From positions 11,175-75,174 of the forward strand of contig JAQUUB010000015.1 of the NCBI GenBank assembly GCA_028694115.1: DNA of 64,000 bases, written 5' to 3'. Within the stretch, counting starts at the first letter, position 1. Every line of letters begins with the position of its first letter. The notes under the pieces are model-generated. The model was not told the DNA's origin and did no database searches. It saw nothing but the letters and a program-made list of their open reading frames with translations. Made by a program: the position numbers and the translations under genes. This DNA is from Lachnospiraceae bacterium (GTDB lineage: Bacteria; Bacillota_A; Clostridia; Lachnospirales; Lachnospiraceae). This document shows positions 1 to 9,043 of this stretch, in pieces.

Positions 1-71
1 AAGGTATCGTTAACGCATACGATACTTGGATCTGGATAAAAGCCTTTTAAAATTGGATTTTCATATTTCAT
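1..71 (-). CDS. GH43 family glycoside hydrolase, N-terminal fragment (runs off the window start)
   Basis: Reading the minus strand from an ATG at 71 gives 23 codons that begin MKYENPILKGFYPDPSI. The N-PI-L-x-G-x-Y-PDPS opening is the typical start of GH43 beta-xylosidases and alpha-L-arabinofuranosidases, where the Asp of PDPS is the catalytic base of the five-bladed propeller. A GGAG ribosome binding site lies about 7 bases upstream. The rest of the gene is outside the window, so substrate specificity cannot be judged. Its position, divergent from a deacetylase and 5 kb from a GH3 enzyme and sugar importer, fits a role in xylan or arabinoxylan side-chain or backbone cleavage (inference). Confidence 0.75.
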   Translation of the reverse strand, partial: MKYENPILKGFYPDPSIVCVNDT

Positions 72-229
72 AGTAATCTCCTAAAATTTATAATATTTGT
101 TTGCTCCATATTTAATTACATTAATAATGATTTTTAGAATATTTTTGTTATAATGAGATGAGTAACTACAAAGGTTTGTAAAGCTTCGCAATTACCCATC
201 AATAGACCATGATAAAAAGGAGAATAAAA

Positions 230-1042
230 ATGGCTTATAAAGTTTTATTTCCAAAAGGAAAAAAGAAAGCGTTTACATTAAGTTATGATGATAATCAAAT
301 CTATGATAGAAGATTGATTGAGTTGTTTCGAAAATATCAAGTCAAAGGAACCTTTCACATTAACTCTGGAACGATTTCAACAGAGTCTGATGGAAATCAA
401 TTTGTAACATGGAAGGAACTTAAAAATCTGTATGATGGACAAGAAGTATCTTGCCACGGAGTAAATCATCCTTACTTTGGACAGCTCTCCAAGTTAGAAA
501 AAAACAATGAAATTCTAGAAGATAAAAGGGCTCTTGAAAGAGCGTGTGGATATATTGTTCGAGGAATGTCTTATCCATTTGGCGAGTATAGCGATGAAAT
601 CATTACAGTAGCAAAAAATGCTGGGATGGAATACTCTAGAACGGTACAGGATACCATGGGATTTGAGTGGCCAGCTGATTTTATGAAATGGCATCCTACC
701 TGTCATCATAACAAAATATTTGAGAATTCAAAAATGCTAGAGACTTTTTTAAATACACCTTCTTACATGAATCTGCCACTTTTGTATGTTTGGGGACATA
801 GCTTTGAATTCGAGAGACAGAATAATTGGGAGCAGATGGAATACTTTTTAAGCCAGATATCCTCGCAAGAATCTGTTTGGTATGCTACGAATATTGAAAT
901 AAAGGATTACATATTGGCAGTGAGAAATTTGAATATTAGTGCAGACCAAAATATGATATATAATCCCTCCGCCATCACAATTTCTATTTTGACAGATGGA
1001 GATGTGAAAGAGCTACATGCGAAAGAAACTATTTATCTATAA
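230..1042 (+). CDS. Polysaccharide deacetylase family protein (NodB/CE4-like)
   Basis: This 270-residue protein has the NodB-homology pattern. FTLSYDD near residues 15-21 supplies the metal and catalytic Asp pair, GTFHINSG follows at about 40-47, and a CHGVNH motif (His76, His80) gives the two metal-binding histidines. Family members remove N- or O-acetyl groups from chitin, peptidoglycan or xylan. There is no signal peptide, so a cytoplasmic role on imported oligosaccharides is possible. I chose the ATG at 230 because AAGGAG sits 7 bases upstream; the earlier ATG at 209 has no ribosome binding site. It is divergent from the GH43 gene and convergent with the AraC gene, so it may deacetylate xylo-oligosaccharides (inference). 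The exact substrate is unknown. Confidence 0.8.
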   Translation: MAYKVLFPKGKKKAFTLSYDDNQIYDRRLIELFRKYQVKGTFHINSGTISTESDGNQFVTWKELKNLYDGQEVSCHGVNHPYFGQLSKLEKNNEILEDKRALERACGYIVRGMSYPFGEYSDEIITVAKNAGMEYSRTVQDTMGFEWPADFMKWHPTCHHNKIFENSKMLETFLNTPSYMNLPLLYVWGHSFEFERQNNWEQMEYFLSQISSQESVWYATNIEIKDYILAVRNLNISADQNMIYNPSAITISILTDGDVKELHAKETIYL

Positions 1043-1060
1043 AAAGAAAAGAACTTGTTG

Positions 1061-1918
1061 TTAACAGGAATACATTTTCTTGAATTCTGTTGGAGTACAA
1101 TTTTTTATTATCTTGAACATGCGGATAAAGGAAGAAAGCGATGCAAAGCCTGAACGTAAAGCCACCTCAGTTACTGAAATCTCAGGGTTGATAAGTAAAC
1201 GTTCTGCATAAGCAATTCTCTTTTGATTCAGATATTTATAAAAAGAGACATTAGCAAATTGTTTAAAAAGACGGCTAAAATGAAATTTGCTAAATCCAGC
1301 CATATCGGCGATATAGTCTAACGTAAGCTCCTCTGTACAATGTTCATTAATGTAATCACAAACAAATAGAAATTTCTCGGTATATTCTTTCTGCTTTGAT
1401 GTATTGTTGTCAAAAATACTTCGATTCGAAGTATATTCTCTACCTACTAATACAAAAATTTCAATTAGCTTTGAATAAATAGCTGCCTCGCTAAGAGGTG
1501 CATCTGCAAAATACTCATCTTGAATGGACAGAATCAGCTTACGAATTTGTTCGTGAGAAGAGGTGGCCTCTTCTGCGGTAATTAATAATGCAGGAGATAT
1601 AATAGATAGTGTCGATTCCAATTCCTTGATACTGTGCAACAAAGAAAAGTCTGCCTGAAAGATAAGACGTTCTCCAACAAGGGGCGCCTCCAGGCTATGA
1701 ATAATTCCTGGGTTGATAAAGATGATATCGCCTTCTCTAAGGTGAAAAGCTGTATTGTTACAGACAACTTTGTAAGAATTTTTAATGGGCATAATTATTT
1801 CCAAGGGAGAATGCCAATGATCAGGATAATTTTCACATTCTGTATTATCATAAAGCCTGAGACCTGTGTTTTCTTTAAAGTTTACTGTTTCCTGTATACC
1901 ATGCAGGTTTTCAATCAT
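1061..1918 (-). CDS. AraC family transcriptional regulator with cupin sensor domain
   Basis: The 285-residue protein has an N-terminal cupin-type ligand-binding domain (HWHSPLEI near residue 32, then a GDIIFINPGIIHS stretch) and a C-terminal AraC double helix-turn-helix of about 100 residues (DYIADMAGFSKFHFSRLFKQ and VALRSGFASLSSFIRMFK). The start at 1918 is set by a GGAGG site in the sequence just upstream; a longer in-frame extension to 2143 is hydrophobic, AT-rich and has no ribosome binding site. It is transcribed away from the sugar-binding protein gene, the classic arrangement for a regulator of a divergent ABC sugar importer. It probably senses a pentose or xylo-oligosaccharide and activates the importer and GH3 gene; this is inferred from context. 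Confidence 0.88.
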   Translation of the reverse strand: MIENLHGIQETVNFKENTGLRLYDNTECENYPDHWHSPLEIIMPIKNSYKVVCNNTAFHLREGDIIFINPGIIHSLEAPLVGERLIFQADFSLLHSIKELESTLSIISPALLITAEEATSSHEQIRKLILSIQDEYFADAPLSEAAIYSKLIEIFVLVGREYTSNRSIFDNNTSKQKEYTEKFLFVCDYINEHCTEELTLDYIADMAGFSKFHFSRLFKQFANVSFYKYLNQKRIAYAERLLINPEISVTEVALRSGFASLSSFIRMFKIIKNCTPTEFKKMYSC

Positions 1919-2274
1919 GAGAAATCCTCCTATATTGTTAAGAAGCAATTTTTCGACATACAAATATTGCTTAAAATAATAGAGATATTGTATCATATAG
2001 TTATAAAAATGAAAAGGAAAATGTAAAAAAGTACACAAAAAGTAGAAATAAGAGCCGCGAAGTATACAAATGTACCATATAATATCATAAATAAAACAAT
2101 ACAATATAGAAAAAATCATAAAAAACAAAATATATAATAGCAATAATTAAGTGTTAATAAGCAATTATTGAAATGAAATATATAGAATCATTTGGTATAG
2201 TGAAAATGTAGCAAGATGAAGTTGGTTATTGACCAATGGATAGGCATTCAATGATTAAGGAGGATAATCAAATT
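1919..2274. other. Divergent intergenic region between araC-type gene and sugar importer
   Basis: This 356-base, very AT-rich stretch separates the divergent regulator and importer. It must hold both promoters. I see several A/T-only runs and TATAAT-like words (around 2076) but no -35/-10 pair with correct spacing that I would defend, consistent with activator-dependent transcription. A clear AAGGAGG ribosome binding site for the importer lies at 2257-2263. Confidence 0.5.
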
Positions 2275-3642
2275 ATGGGAATGAAAAAAGTATTAGCTTT
2301 ATTGCTATCAACAGCTATGATAGCAGGCACACTTGTAGGTTGCGGTGACGCAGCAACAACAGCACCAGCTGGAGATGATACGTGGGCAGCAGAAGCTACA
2401 GATACCGCAACAGCAGATACTGCTGAAGCAAGTGGCGATGCAGTTGAAATTAAATGGATGTTCTGGGATGATTTAACAGCTACAGAAGATTTAATGAGCA
2501 AGGGATATTCAGAGGTAATTAACAGATTTAATGAGCAATATAAAGGTAAATATCATTGTACACCAATCACAACAAATCTTGAGGAATATGATACAAAATT
2601 AAATGCATTAATTGCAGCAGGTGATTGCCCAGATGTTTATATCTGTAATCCAGGACCCAACCTAACACAGTATGTAGAGGGTGGAGCAGCAGCAGATTTA
2701 ACAGATCTATTAAAAAATCAGGAAAGTGAGTGGTACGGTACATTCACAGAGGGTATTTTTGAAAGAATGACATATGATGGAAAAATTTATGCAGTTCCAA
2801 CAAACTTTGCAGCAGCTTTAGTTTTCTATAATACAGAAATGTTTGAAAAGGCTGGAGCAGAAGTTCCTACTACATTTGATGAGTGGATTACAGCATGCCA
2901 GAAATTACAGGATGCTGGATATACACCAATTTCCTGTTCAGCAGGTACACCATGGTGCTTATCAATGATTGCTGGTTACTTATGTGATCGTGCAGGCGGA
3001 CCAGATAATTTGGTAAATGTTAATGCTGGAAAAGCAAAATGGACAGACGAGTCCTTTATTACAGCTGGTACCAAATTAGCAGAGCTGTCAAAATACTTCC
3101 AGGAAACAGCAGCAGGAGATTCTAATGATCAGGCTACTGCAAACTTCTACAATGGAGAAGCAGCTATGCTTGTACAGGGTTCATGGGTTATTGGACAGAT
3201 CAATGGTAACAATCCTGATTTTGAATCAAAATGTGGTGTATTCTCATTCCCAGCAATTGAGGGTGGAGCAGATCCAAACAGAATGATCGTTAAAACAGAT
3301 AATTTAGTTATGAGCTCAACAACTAAAAACCAGGAAGCAGCGGTTGCATTGATGAAATGCTTTACTGATGAAACAGCTCAGAAATACACAGCTGAAGTTG
3401 GTGGAAAAATCCCTGTAACTAACGTTGAATTTGATAAGGAAAAAGCACCAGCACAGTTAGCTTATGTAACAGATATTTTAGCAAAATCAACAGGTACTCT
3501 TGGATTCTATAATGAGTCACTTGCTTCTGTTGAAGCAGGAGATTGCTTTGATAATGCAATGGTTGACTTATTCTTAGGTGGAAGTACTCCAGAACAGGCA
3601 TTCCAGACAGTTCAGGATTTCTATGATGAAAATGTTAAATAA
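2275..3642 (+). CDS. Sugar ABC transporter substrate-binding lipoprotein
   Basis: The 455-residue protein starts with a lipoprotein signal peptide: a short basic start, a hydrophobic stretch and the lipobox LVGC near residue 24. An Ala/Thr/Asp-rich linker follows, then a family 1 extracellular solute-binding fold, with WMFWDD near the start, the DVYICNPGP region and GSWVIGQ near the C-terminal half. Such proteins capture oligosaccharides outside the membrane and deliver them to MalF/MalG-type permeases. The ATG at 2275 is 11 bases after AAGGAGG; the next ATG, two codons later, is also possible. It is first in an operon with two permeases and a GH3 enzyme. No ATPase is encoded here, so a shared MsmX-type ATPase elsewhere is likely (known for this importer class). 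Confidence 0.92.
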   Translation: MGMKKVLALLLSTAMIAGTLVGCGDAATTAPAGDDTWAAEATDTATADTAEASGDAVEIKWMFWDDLTATEDLMSKGYSEVINRFNEQYKGKYHCTPITTNLEEYDTKLNALIAAGDCPDVYICNPGPNLTQYVEGGAAADLTDLLKNQESEWYGTFTEGIFERMTYDGKIYAVPTNFAAALVFYNTEMFEKAGAEVPTTFDEWITACQKLQDAGYTPISCSAGTPWCLSMIAGYLCDRAGGPDNLVNVNAGKAKWTDESFITAGTKLAELSKYFQETAAGDSNDQATANFYNGEAAMLVQGSWVIGQINGNNPDFESKCGVFSFPAIEGGADPNRMIVKTDNLVMSSTTKNQEAAVALMKCFTDETAQKYTAEVGGKIPVTNVEFDKEKAPAQLAYVTDILAKSTGTLGFYNESLASVEAGDCFDNAMVDLFLGGSTPEQAFQTVQDFYDENVK

Positions 3643-3669
3643 AATCACCAGAAAACAATGATTTTAGGG

Positions 3670-3704
3670 TACGGGATTGGTGCAGACTAATCCCGTATGT
3701 TTTT
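3670..3704 (+). terminator. Hairpin terminator/attenuator between binding protein and permeases
   Basis: TACGGGATT (3670-3678) pairs with AATCCCGTA (3689-3697) across a 10-base loop and is followed by TGTTTTT. It lies in the 100-base gap after the binding-protein gene. Such partial terminators are common in sugar ABC operons and allow more binding protein than permease to be made. Confidence 0.75.
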
Positions 3705-3742
3705 AAATAATGAATGCAAAATAGCTACACGGAGGTATTAAT

Positions 3743-4630
3743 ATGGATAAAATATTTAGAGATAAAAAAGCAATCGCAATATTTATTGCACCAGGTATTA
3801 TTTTATTTACTCTTATATTACTAATTCCTATTTGCCAGGCGGTAATATATTCGCTTTGTGATTGGAATGCTTTGACAAAACCAGAGTTTATAGGTTTCTC
3901 TAATTATATTAAAATGTTTACAAAAGATAAGATTATGAGAGTTGCTTTTAAAAACTCCATGTTTTTTATGATCTTTTCTGCAATAACACAGCAGGTAATG
4001 GGACTAGTTCTTGCGAGTTCATTAATGAATATTAAAAAGGGTAGAAACTTCTTTAAAAATGTTTACTATTTGCCAGCAGTATTATCTTCAGCGGCTTTGG
4101 GCTTATTATGGTCGTTCTTATTTAATCCAAAGATGGGTATCAATCAGATATTAGGATTATTTGGGATTGAGGGACCACTTTGGCTCATGAGTACAAAAGG
4201 CTATATTATTTTACCTATGTGGGTAATTGCTTTTGTAGCTCTGTGGCAATATACAGGTACGACAATGATGCTTTATATGGCTCAAATTTCTGGAATTTCA
4301 AAATCGTTATATGAGGCTTCCTATATAGATGGTGCAAATAAAATCAAATCGTTCCGATACATAACATTGCCTTTAATTAAACCAATGTTAGCAACAACTT
4401 TATCGTTGAATTGTATCGGTTCATTAAAATTCTTTGATCTGGTATATAACATGACACAGGGCGGGCCAAATAACAGAACGGACGTTTTGGCTACAAGGTT
4501 GTATGAGGAAGGGTTTAAATATTTCAAATATGGTTATGCCAGTGCAATTGGAATCACTCTTCTAATGATGTGTTTATTGGTTACATTTATCATAAATCGT
4601 TGTATTAAAATAGAAGACTACGAGATGTAG
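3743..4630 (+). CDS. Sugar ABC transporter permease, MalF/UgpA type
   Basis: The 295-residue integral membrane protein has about six transmembrane helices, beginning with KKAIAIFIAPGIILFTLILL. The cytoplasmic coupling loop ASYIDGANKIKSFRYITLPL matches the EAAxxDGAxxxxxFxxIxLPxL signature of carbohydrate permeases that contact the ATPase. A GGAGG site precedes the start. It pairs with the MalG-type protein encoded 16 bases downstream to form the translocation pore of the importer whose binding protein is encoded upstream. Length and topology are normal for the family. Confidence 0.93.
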   Translation: MDKIFRDKKAIAIFIAPGIILFTLILLIPICQAVIYSLCDWNALTKPEFIGFSNYIKMFTKDKIMRVAFKNSMFFMIFSAITQQVMGLVLASSLMNIKKGRNFFKNVYYLPAVLSSAALGLLWSFLFNPKMGINQILGLFGIEGPLWLMSTKGYIILPMWVIAFVALWQYTGTTMMLYMAQISGISKSLYEASYIDGANKIKSFRYITLPLIKPMLATTLSLNCIGSLKFFDLVYNMTQGGPNNRTDVLATRLYEEGFKYFKYGYASAIGITLLMMCLLVTFIINRCIKIEDYEM

Positions 4631-4646
4631 GGAGGAGGATAAAAAC

Positions 4647-5480
4647 ATGAAAAATAATTCAAAAATAAAACCAGTGTTTGTTCTTTACATATTATTATCG
4701 TTATTAGTTGTTGTTTATGTTGCTCCTTTACTCTGGATGTTTTCCGTTTCCTTTAAAACAAATCAGGAAGTATTTGCTTCTCCATTTGGACTTCCATCAT
4801 CGATTCAATGGGAAAATTACCAAGTGGCTTGGAGCGCTGGTAATTTAGGAATTGCAACTCTGAATTCAATTATTATCTGTCTTATTACTTTAGTGGCAAG
4901 TATGGTTATTGGTGCCATGGCTGCTTTTGCTATTGGCCGTATGAGGTGGAAGTTATCGGGAATAACTCTTACTTATTTTTTAATTGGTATGATGATTCCT
5001 GTTCATTGTGTTTTGATTCCACTTTTTGTACAATTTTCTAAATTGAAAATGACCAATACGGCATTATCTCTAATTTTACCGTATATCACATTCTCGTTAC
5101 CCATGACAATTTATATATTAGTTGGTTTTTTTAGAAGTATGCCTACTGAATTATTTGAATCTGCTTGTATCGATGGATGTAATATTTTTGAATGTTTTTT
5201 CAAGATTGCATTACCACTTTCAAAAACAGGGTTATTTGTAACAGGGTTAATGACATTTGTAAATAACTGGAACGAACTTCTGATGGCAATGGTATTTATT
5301 TCAGATGTTACAAAGAAAACACTACCTGTTACACTTACTTATTTCGTAGGACCATATTCAACAAACTATGTACAGATGTTTGCAGCTATCGTAATAGCCG
5401 TATTTCCTTCGGTTTTAGTTTATTGCTGTTTTAGTAATCAGATTGTAGAAGGATTGACAGCAGGAGCAGTAAAGGGATAG
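4647..5480 (+). CDS. Sugar ABC transporter permease, MalG/CUT1 type
   Basis: The 277-residue protein has about six predicted membrane helices, an early PLLWMFSVSFK motif typical of the MalG branch, and the coupling loop ESACIDGCNIFECFFKIALPL (near residues 170-190). It completes the importer with the preceding permease, 16 bases upstream, and has its own GGAGGA ribosome binding site. The GH3 gene begins 41 bases after its stop, so imported oligosaccharide can be hydrolysed by a co-expressed enzyme. Confidence 0.92.
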   Translation: MKNNSKIKPVFVLYILLSLLVVVYVAPLLWMFSVSFKTNQEVFASPFGLPSSIQWENYQVAWSAGNLGIATLNSIIICLITLVASMVIGAMAAFAIGRMRWKLSGITLTYFLIGMMIPVHCVLIPLFVQFSKLKMTNTALSLILPYITFSLPMTIYILVGFFRSMPTELFESACIDGCNIFECFFKIALPLSKTGLFVTGLMTFVNNWNELLMAMVFISDVTKKTLPVTLTYFVGPYSTNYVQMFAAIVIAVFPSVLVYCCFSNQIVEGLTAGAVKG

Positions 5481-5521
5481 ATGAAGGCATTTGGAAAGTT
5501 GAAAGGAGTACCCTTAAAGAT

Positions 5522-7615
5522 ATGAATAGAGAAGAAGCTAAAAAAAAGGCGCAGGATTTAGTTGCGCAAATGACGGTTGAGGAACGAGCGTCACAATTAA
5601 AATATGATGCGCCGGCTATCAAGAGACTGGGAATCCCGGCCTATAATTGGTGGAATGAGGGATTACACGGGGTGGCAAGAGCTGGAGTGGCAACCAGCTT
5701 TCCACAGGCGATTGGCATGGCAGCAACATTTGATGAAGAGTTACTCAAATCTGTAGCTGAGGTAGTAGCTACAGAGGGGAGAGCCAAGTATAATGCATTT
5801 TCTCAGGAAGAGGATCGAGATATTTATAAAGGATTAACATTTTGGTCACCGAATGTTAATATTTTTAGAGATCCAAGATGGGGAAGAGGTCATGAAACGT
5901 ATGGAGAGGATCCTTATCTGACGAGTCGGCTAGGAGTAGCTTTTGTGAAAGGCTTGCAAGGTGAAGGAGAGGTAATGAAGGCAGCCGCCTGCGCAAAACA
6001 TTTCGCGGTGCATTCTGGTCCAGAGGCAGAAAGACATTCATTTAATGCAGAAGTATCCAATAAAGACTTAAATGAGACATATTTAAAGGCATTTAAATCA
6101 TTGGTTGAAGAGGCTCAAGTAGAATCAGTTATGGGGGCCTATAATCGAACAAATGGTGAGGCATGTAATGCAAGTAAAACTCTTATGCAAGATATTCTAA
6201 GGGGTAAATGGGGATTTGAGGGACATTACGTATCCGATTGCTGGGCAATCAGAGATTTTCATTTACATCATATGATAACTAAAACTCCAGAAGAGTCTGC
6301 AGCATTGGCATTAAAGAGTGGATGCGATTTAAATTGTGGTAATACATATCTTCATATTTTAAAAGCGTATCAAGATGGGCTGGTAAGTGAAGAAGATATC
6401 ACCCGGTCAGCAATAAGACTATTTACAACAAGATATTTACTAGGAATGTTTAGTGAATGTGAGTATGATAAGATACCATATGAAAAAGTAGAGTGCAAGG
6501 AGCATTTAGCAATTGCAGATCTTGTAACAGAAAAAAGTATTGTACTGCTTAAAAACAATAAAATCCTTCCTCTTGATAAAGATAAGATTAATACAATTGG
6601 AGTCATTGGACCAAATGCAAACAGTCGTGCAGCTTTAATTGGGAACTACCATGGAACATCTTCAGAATATATTACTGTTTTGGAGGGAATCCAAAGAGAA
6701 GTAGGGGAAGAAGTACGAATCCTATATTCGGAGGGGTGCCATTTATCGAAAGACAGAGTGGAAAATCTGGCAAATAGGCAGGATCGTATTGCAGAAGCTT
6801 TGGTTATTGCAAAACATAGTGATGTTGTCATTCTCTGTTTGGGACTTGATGAAAGCCTGGAGGGAGAAGAAGGAGATGAAGGTAATAATTATGCATCAGG
6901 GGATAAGCTTGATCTGCAATTACCAATCGTTCAACAAGAGCTTATGAAAGCAGTAACTGAGGTTGGCAAACCAGTGATTCTATGTTTGTGTGCGGGTAGT
7001 GCAATTGATTTGTCTTTTGCACAAGAAAATGTAGATGGGATTTTGAATTTGTGGTATCCGGGTGCCAGAGGTGGTAAGAAGGTGGCAGAGGTATTATTTG
7101 GAAAGTCATCTCCAACTGGTAAACTTCCGATTACTTTCTATCGAAGCCTTGAAAAGTTACCAGCCTTTGAAGATTATTCCATGAAGGGAAGAACCTATCG
7201 TTATTTAACTGAAAAACCTCTCTATCCTTTTGGATACGGATTAACTTATGGAAAGGCTGAAATAAATCATGCAGCGATCCAAAATGATAGCGAAGTGTCA
7301 GTTCAAGTAGAAGTGGAAAATAGGGGTGATGTAGATGTGGAACAAGTAATCCAGGTTTACATAAAAAACCTCATATCGCCCTATGCAGTTTTAAATGATA
7401 GTCTATGTGCATTTAAAAGAATTAAACTGAAGGCCTTTGAACAAAAGAAGGTTATGATGCAGATCCCTAAAGAATCTTTTGAGGTATTTGATGATAATGG
7501 GGAACAACGAAGGGATGGTACTTTGTTTGAAATTTCTGTGGGATTTGGACAACCAGATATTAGAACAGAAGAATTAACAGGACAAAAATGTATTAAATTA
7601 AAATTAGAATTGTAG
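5522..7615 (+). CDS. GH3 family beta-glycosidase (beta-xylosidase/beta-glucosidase type)
   Basis: This 697-residue enzyme has the GH3 (alpha/beta) barrel with NWWNEGLHGVAR and TSFPQAIGMAATFD, KHFAVHSGPEAERH, and the catalytic nucleophile Asp239 in GHYVSDCWAI. The second alpha/beta-sandwich domain begins near residue 350 (SIVLLKNNKILPL), and a fibronectin-III-like C-terminal domain follows (YPFGYGLTYG onward). There is no signal peptide, so it acts in the cytoplasm on oligosaccharides brought in by the adjacent ABC importer. The EGLHGVAR and PEAERHSFNA motifs are most familiar from bacterial xylosidase-type GH3 enzymes, so xylo-oligosaccharides are the favoured substrate, but glucosidase or mixed activity is not excluded. 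Confidence 0.9.
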   Translation: MNREEAKKKAQDLVAQMTVEERASQLKYDAPAIKRLGIPAYNWWNEGLHGVARAGVATSFPQAIGMAATFDEELLKSVAEVVATEGRAKYNAFSQEEDRDIYKGLTFWSPNVNIFRDPRWGRGHETYGEDPYLTSRLGVAFVKGLQGEGEVMKAAACAKHFAVHSGPEAERHSFNAEVSNKDLNETYLKAFKSLVEEAQVESVMGAYNRTNGEACNASKTLMQDILRGKWGFEGHYVSDCWAIRDFHLHHMITKTPEESAALALKSGCDLNCGNTYLHILKAYQDGLVSEEDITRSAIRLFTTRYLLGMFSECEYDKIPYEKVECKEHLAIADLVTEKSIVLLKNNKILPLDKDKINTIGVIGPNANSRAALIGNYHGTSSEYITVLEGIQREVGEEVRILYSEGCHLSKDRVENLANRQDRIAEALVIAKHSDVVILCLGLDESLEGEEGDEGNNYASGDKLDLQLPIVQQELMKAVTEVGKPVILCLCAGSAIDLSFAQENVDGILNLWYPGARGGKKVAEVLFGKSSPTGKLPITFYRSLEKLPAFEDYSMKGRTYRYLTEKPLYPFGYGLTYGKAEINHAAIQNDSEVSVQVEVENRGDVDVEQVIQVYIKNLISPYAVLNDSLCAFKRIKLKAFEQKKVMMQIPKESFEVFDDNGEQRRDGTLFEISVGFGQPDIRTEELTGQKCIKLKLEL

Positions 7616-7650
7616 GAAGAAGGGATTGCCGTATGGCAATCCCTTCTTCC
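7615..7650 (+). terminator. Strong hairpin at the end of the GH3 operon
   Basis: ggaagaagggattgcc (7615-7630) is perfectly complementary to 7635-7650 across a GTAT loop, a 16-bp stem starting at the last base of the GH3 stop codon. No U-tract follows, so it may act mainly as an mRNA 3'-end stabiliser or work poorly as an intrinsic terminator. Confidence 0.65.
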
Positions 7651-7758
7651 ACCTCTTATAAGCGGTATCTTGTTTGACCATACTAAGAAAGTCCTGTATA
7701 ATAATTTCGCAAATAGAAAGCTTTACAAAAGAAATGGGAAGGTTTTGAGGAAAACGAT

Positions 7759-8565
7759 ATGGACTTAAATATAACGCAGGTTCTAATTGTATGTCCGTTA
7801 GTGTTTCTGGCAGGTTTTGTTGATTCAATAGCAGGAGGTGGTGGTTTGATTTCACTACCTGCTTATTTACTTGCGGGAGTGCCAGTGCATAATGCAATAG
7901 CAACAAACAAGTTGTCATCCTGCATAGGAACAACCGTGTCAACAGCAAGATTTTTGAAGAACAAGTATGCGGACTTTGTAATTGCAATCCCGTCAATTAT
8001 TGTTGCTTTAATCGGATCAGCATTAGGTGCACATGTATCCATGAAAGTAGATGAGGATATATTAAAAAGAATTTTGCTCTTGGTACTTCCACTAGCAGCT
8101 TATTTTGTGCTGAAAAGGAAAAAAAATCGGACAGATGGAGAAAAAGAAAAGACATTGTCACGTAAACAGGCAATTATATTAGCGGTGCTATGCTCTTTTA
8201 TGGTTGGTTCTTATGACGGATTTTATGGTCCTGGAACAGGTACATTTCTAATTATACTGTATACAAACTTATGCAGGATGGATATCAAAACAGCATCGGG
8301 AAATGCAAAGCTAGTTAACTTATCTTCTAATATTGCAGCGCTTGTTACTTTTTTAGTTAATGGAAAGACACTGTTTGTTCTTGGGCTAGTTGCTGCAGCT
8401 TTTTGTATGGCAGGGCATTATCTTGGATCAGGTCTTGTTATGAAAAAGGGTACGCATATTGTAAAACCAATTATTTTAGTTGTATTAGTATTACTATTTA
8501 TTAAAATTACTGATTGGAACATGATTTATATGGTTTTGGTTAAATTAATAGAAAATCTTTCATAA
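7759..8565 (+). CDS. TSUP (TauE/SafE, DUF81) family membrane transporter
   Basis: The 268-residue protein has about eight hydrophobic helices in two similar halves. The first half carries GFVDSIAGGGGLISLP and the second carries GSYDGFYGPGTGTFLI, the paired glycine-rich signatures of the sulfite exporter TauE/SafE family. A charged loop (KRKKNRTDGEKEKTLSRK) separates the halves on the cytoplasmic side. The family exports sulfite, sulfoacetate or other organosulfur anions, but most members have unknown substrates. It is a single gene bounded by the hairpin after GH3 upstream and a PadR promoter downstream. Confidence 0.85.
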   Translation: MDLNITQVLIVCPLVFLAGFVDSIAGGGGLISLPAYLLAGVPVHNAIATNKLSSCIGTTVSTARFLKNKYADFVIAIPSIIVALIGSALGAHVSMKVDEDILKRILLLVLPLAAYFVLKRKKNRTDGEKEKTLSRKQAIILAVLCSFMVGSYDGFYGPGTGTFLIILYTNLCRMDIKTASGNAKLVNLSSNIAALVTFLVNGKTLFVLGLVAAAFCMAGHYLGSGLVMKKGTHIVKPIILVVLVLLFIKITDWNMIYMVLVKLIENLS

Positions 8566-8570
8566 AGTAC

Positions 8571-8599
8571 TTGACCTGACGTAGTAATAGTGATAGTAT
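8571..8599 (+). promoter_or_regulatory. Promoter of the PadR/HAAS operon with repeated operator-like words
   Basis: TTGACC (8571-8576), a 17-base spacer and TAGTAT (8594-8599) form a good sigma-A promoter. The region from 8577 to 8650 repeats related words: GACGTAGTA at 8578, ACGACAGACGTAGTAC near 8607 and ACGACAGACGTAATAG near 8635, with an ACATAGTAC between them. These repeats overlap the spacer and transcription start, so they are likely the binding sites of the PadR protein encoded next (autoregulation, inference). Confidence 0.6.
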
Positions 8600-8692
8600 T
8601 ATTACAACGACAGACGTAGTACACTAGACATAGTACGACAGACGTAATAGATATATCAGAATAAAAAGTTAATAGAAATGAGAGGAAAAGAT

Positions 8693-9043
8693 ATGACAGA
8701 GATTAGCAGTGACGTAATAAGAGGTTACAGCGATCCAATTATTTTATACCTTCTTCTTGAGTCTGATTCGTATGGATATGAAATATCGAAATCTATTATT
8801 GAAAAATCAGAAGAGAAATATACGATGAAAGAAACTACATTATATTCGACGTTTACGAGGTTACAAAAAAACGGGTATATAGAATCTTATTATGGAGACG
8901 AGACACAAGGGAGGAGAAGAACTTATTATCGTATAACGAATTTAGGGAGAACGTATTATCAAGAGAAGTGTGAGGAGTGGAAATTAACAAAGCAAGTAGT
9001 TAATAACTTTATGAAGGAGATAGATGAGAATGGAAACTATTAA
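8693..9043 (+). CDS. PadR family transcriptional regulator
   Basis: The 116-residue protein is a compact winged helix-turn-helix of the PadR family: ILYLLLESDSYGYEISK, KETTLYSTFTRLQKNGYIESYYG, then GRRRTYYRITNLGR as the wing. PadR repressors often control the gene immediately downstream, here a membrane protein with a HAAS domain, whose start overlaps this stop. I placed the start at the ATG at 8693 because GAGGAAA precedes it; an ATG at 8678 lacks a ribosome binding site. Repeated sites in the promoter suggest self-control. Confidence 0.9.
   Translation: MTEISSDVIRGYSDPIILYLLLESDSYGYEISKSIIEKSEEKYTMKETTLYSTFTRLQKNGYIESYYGDETQGRRRTYYRITNLGRTYYQEKCEEWKLTKQVVNNFMKEIDENGNY

Noticed and set aside
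7604..7996. A 130-codon minus-strand frame after the GH3 gene
   Set aside because: It overlaps the hairpin and the start of the TSUP gene on the other strand and has no site or family features.
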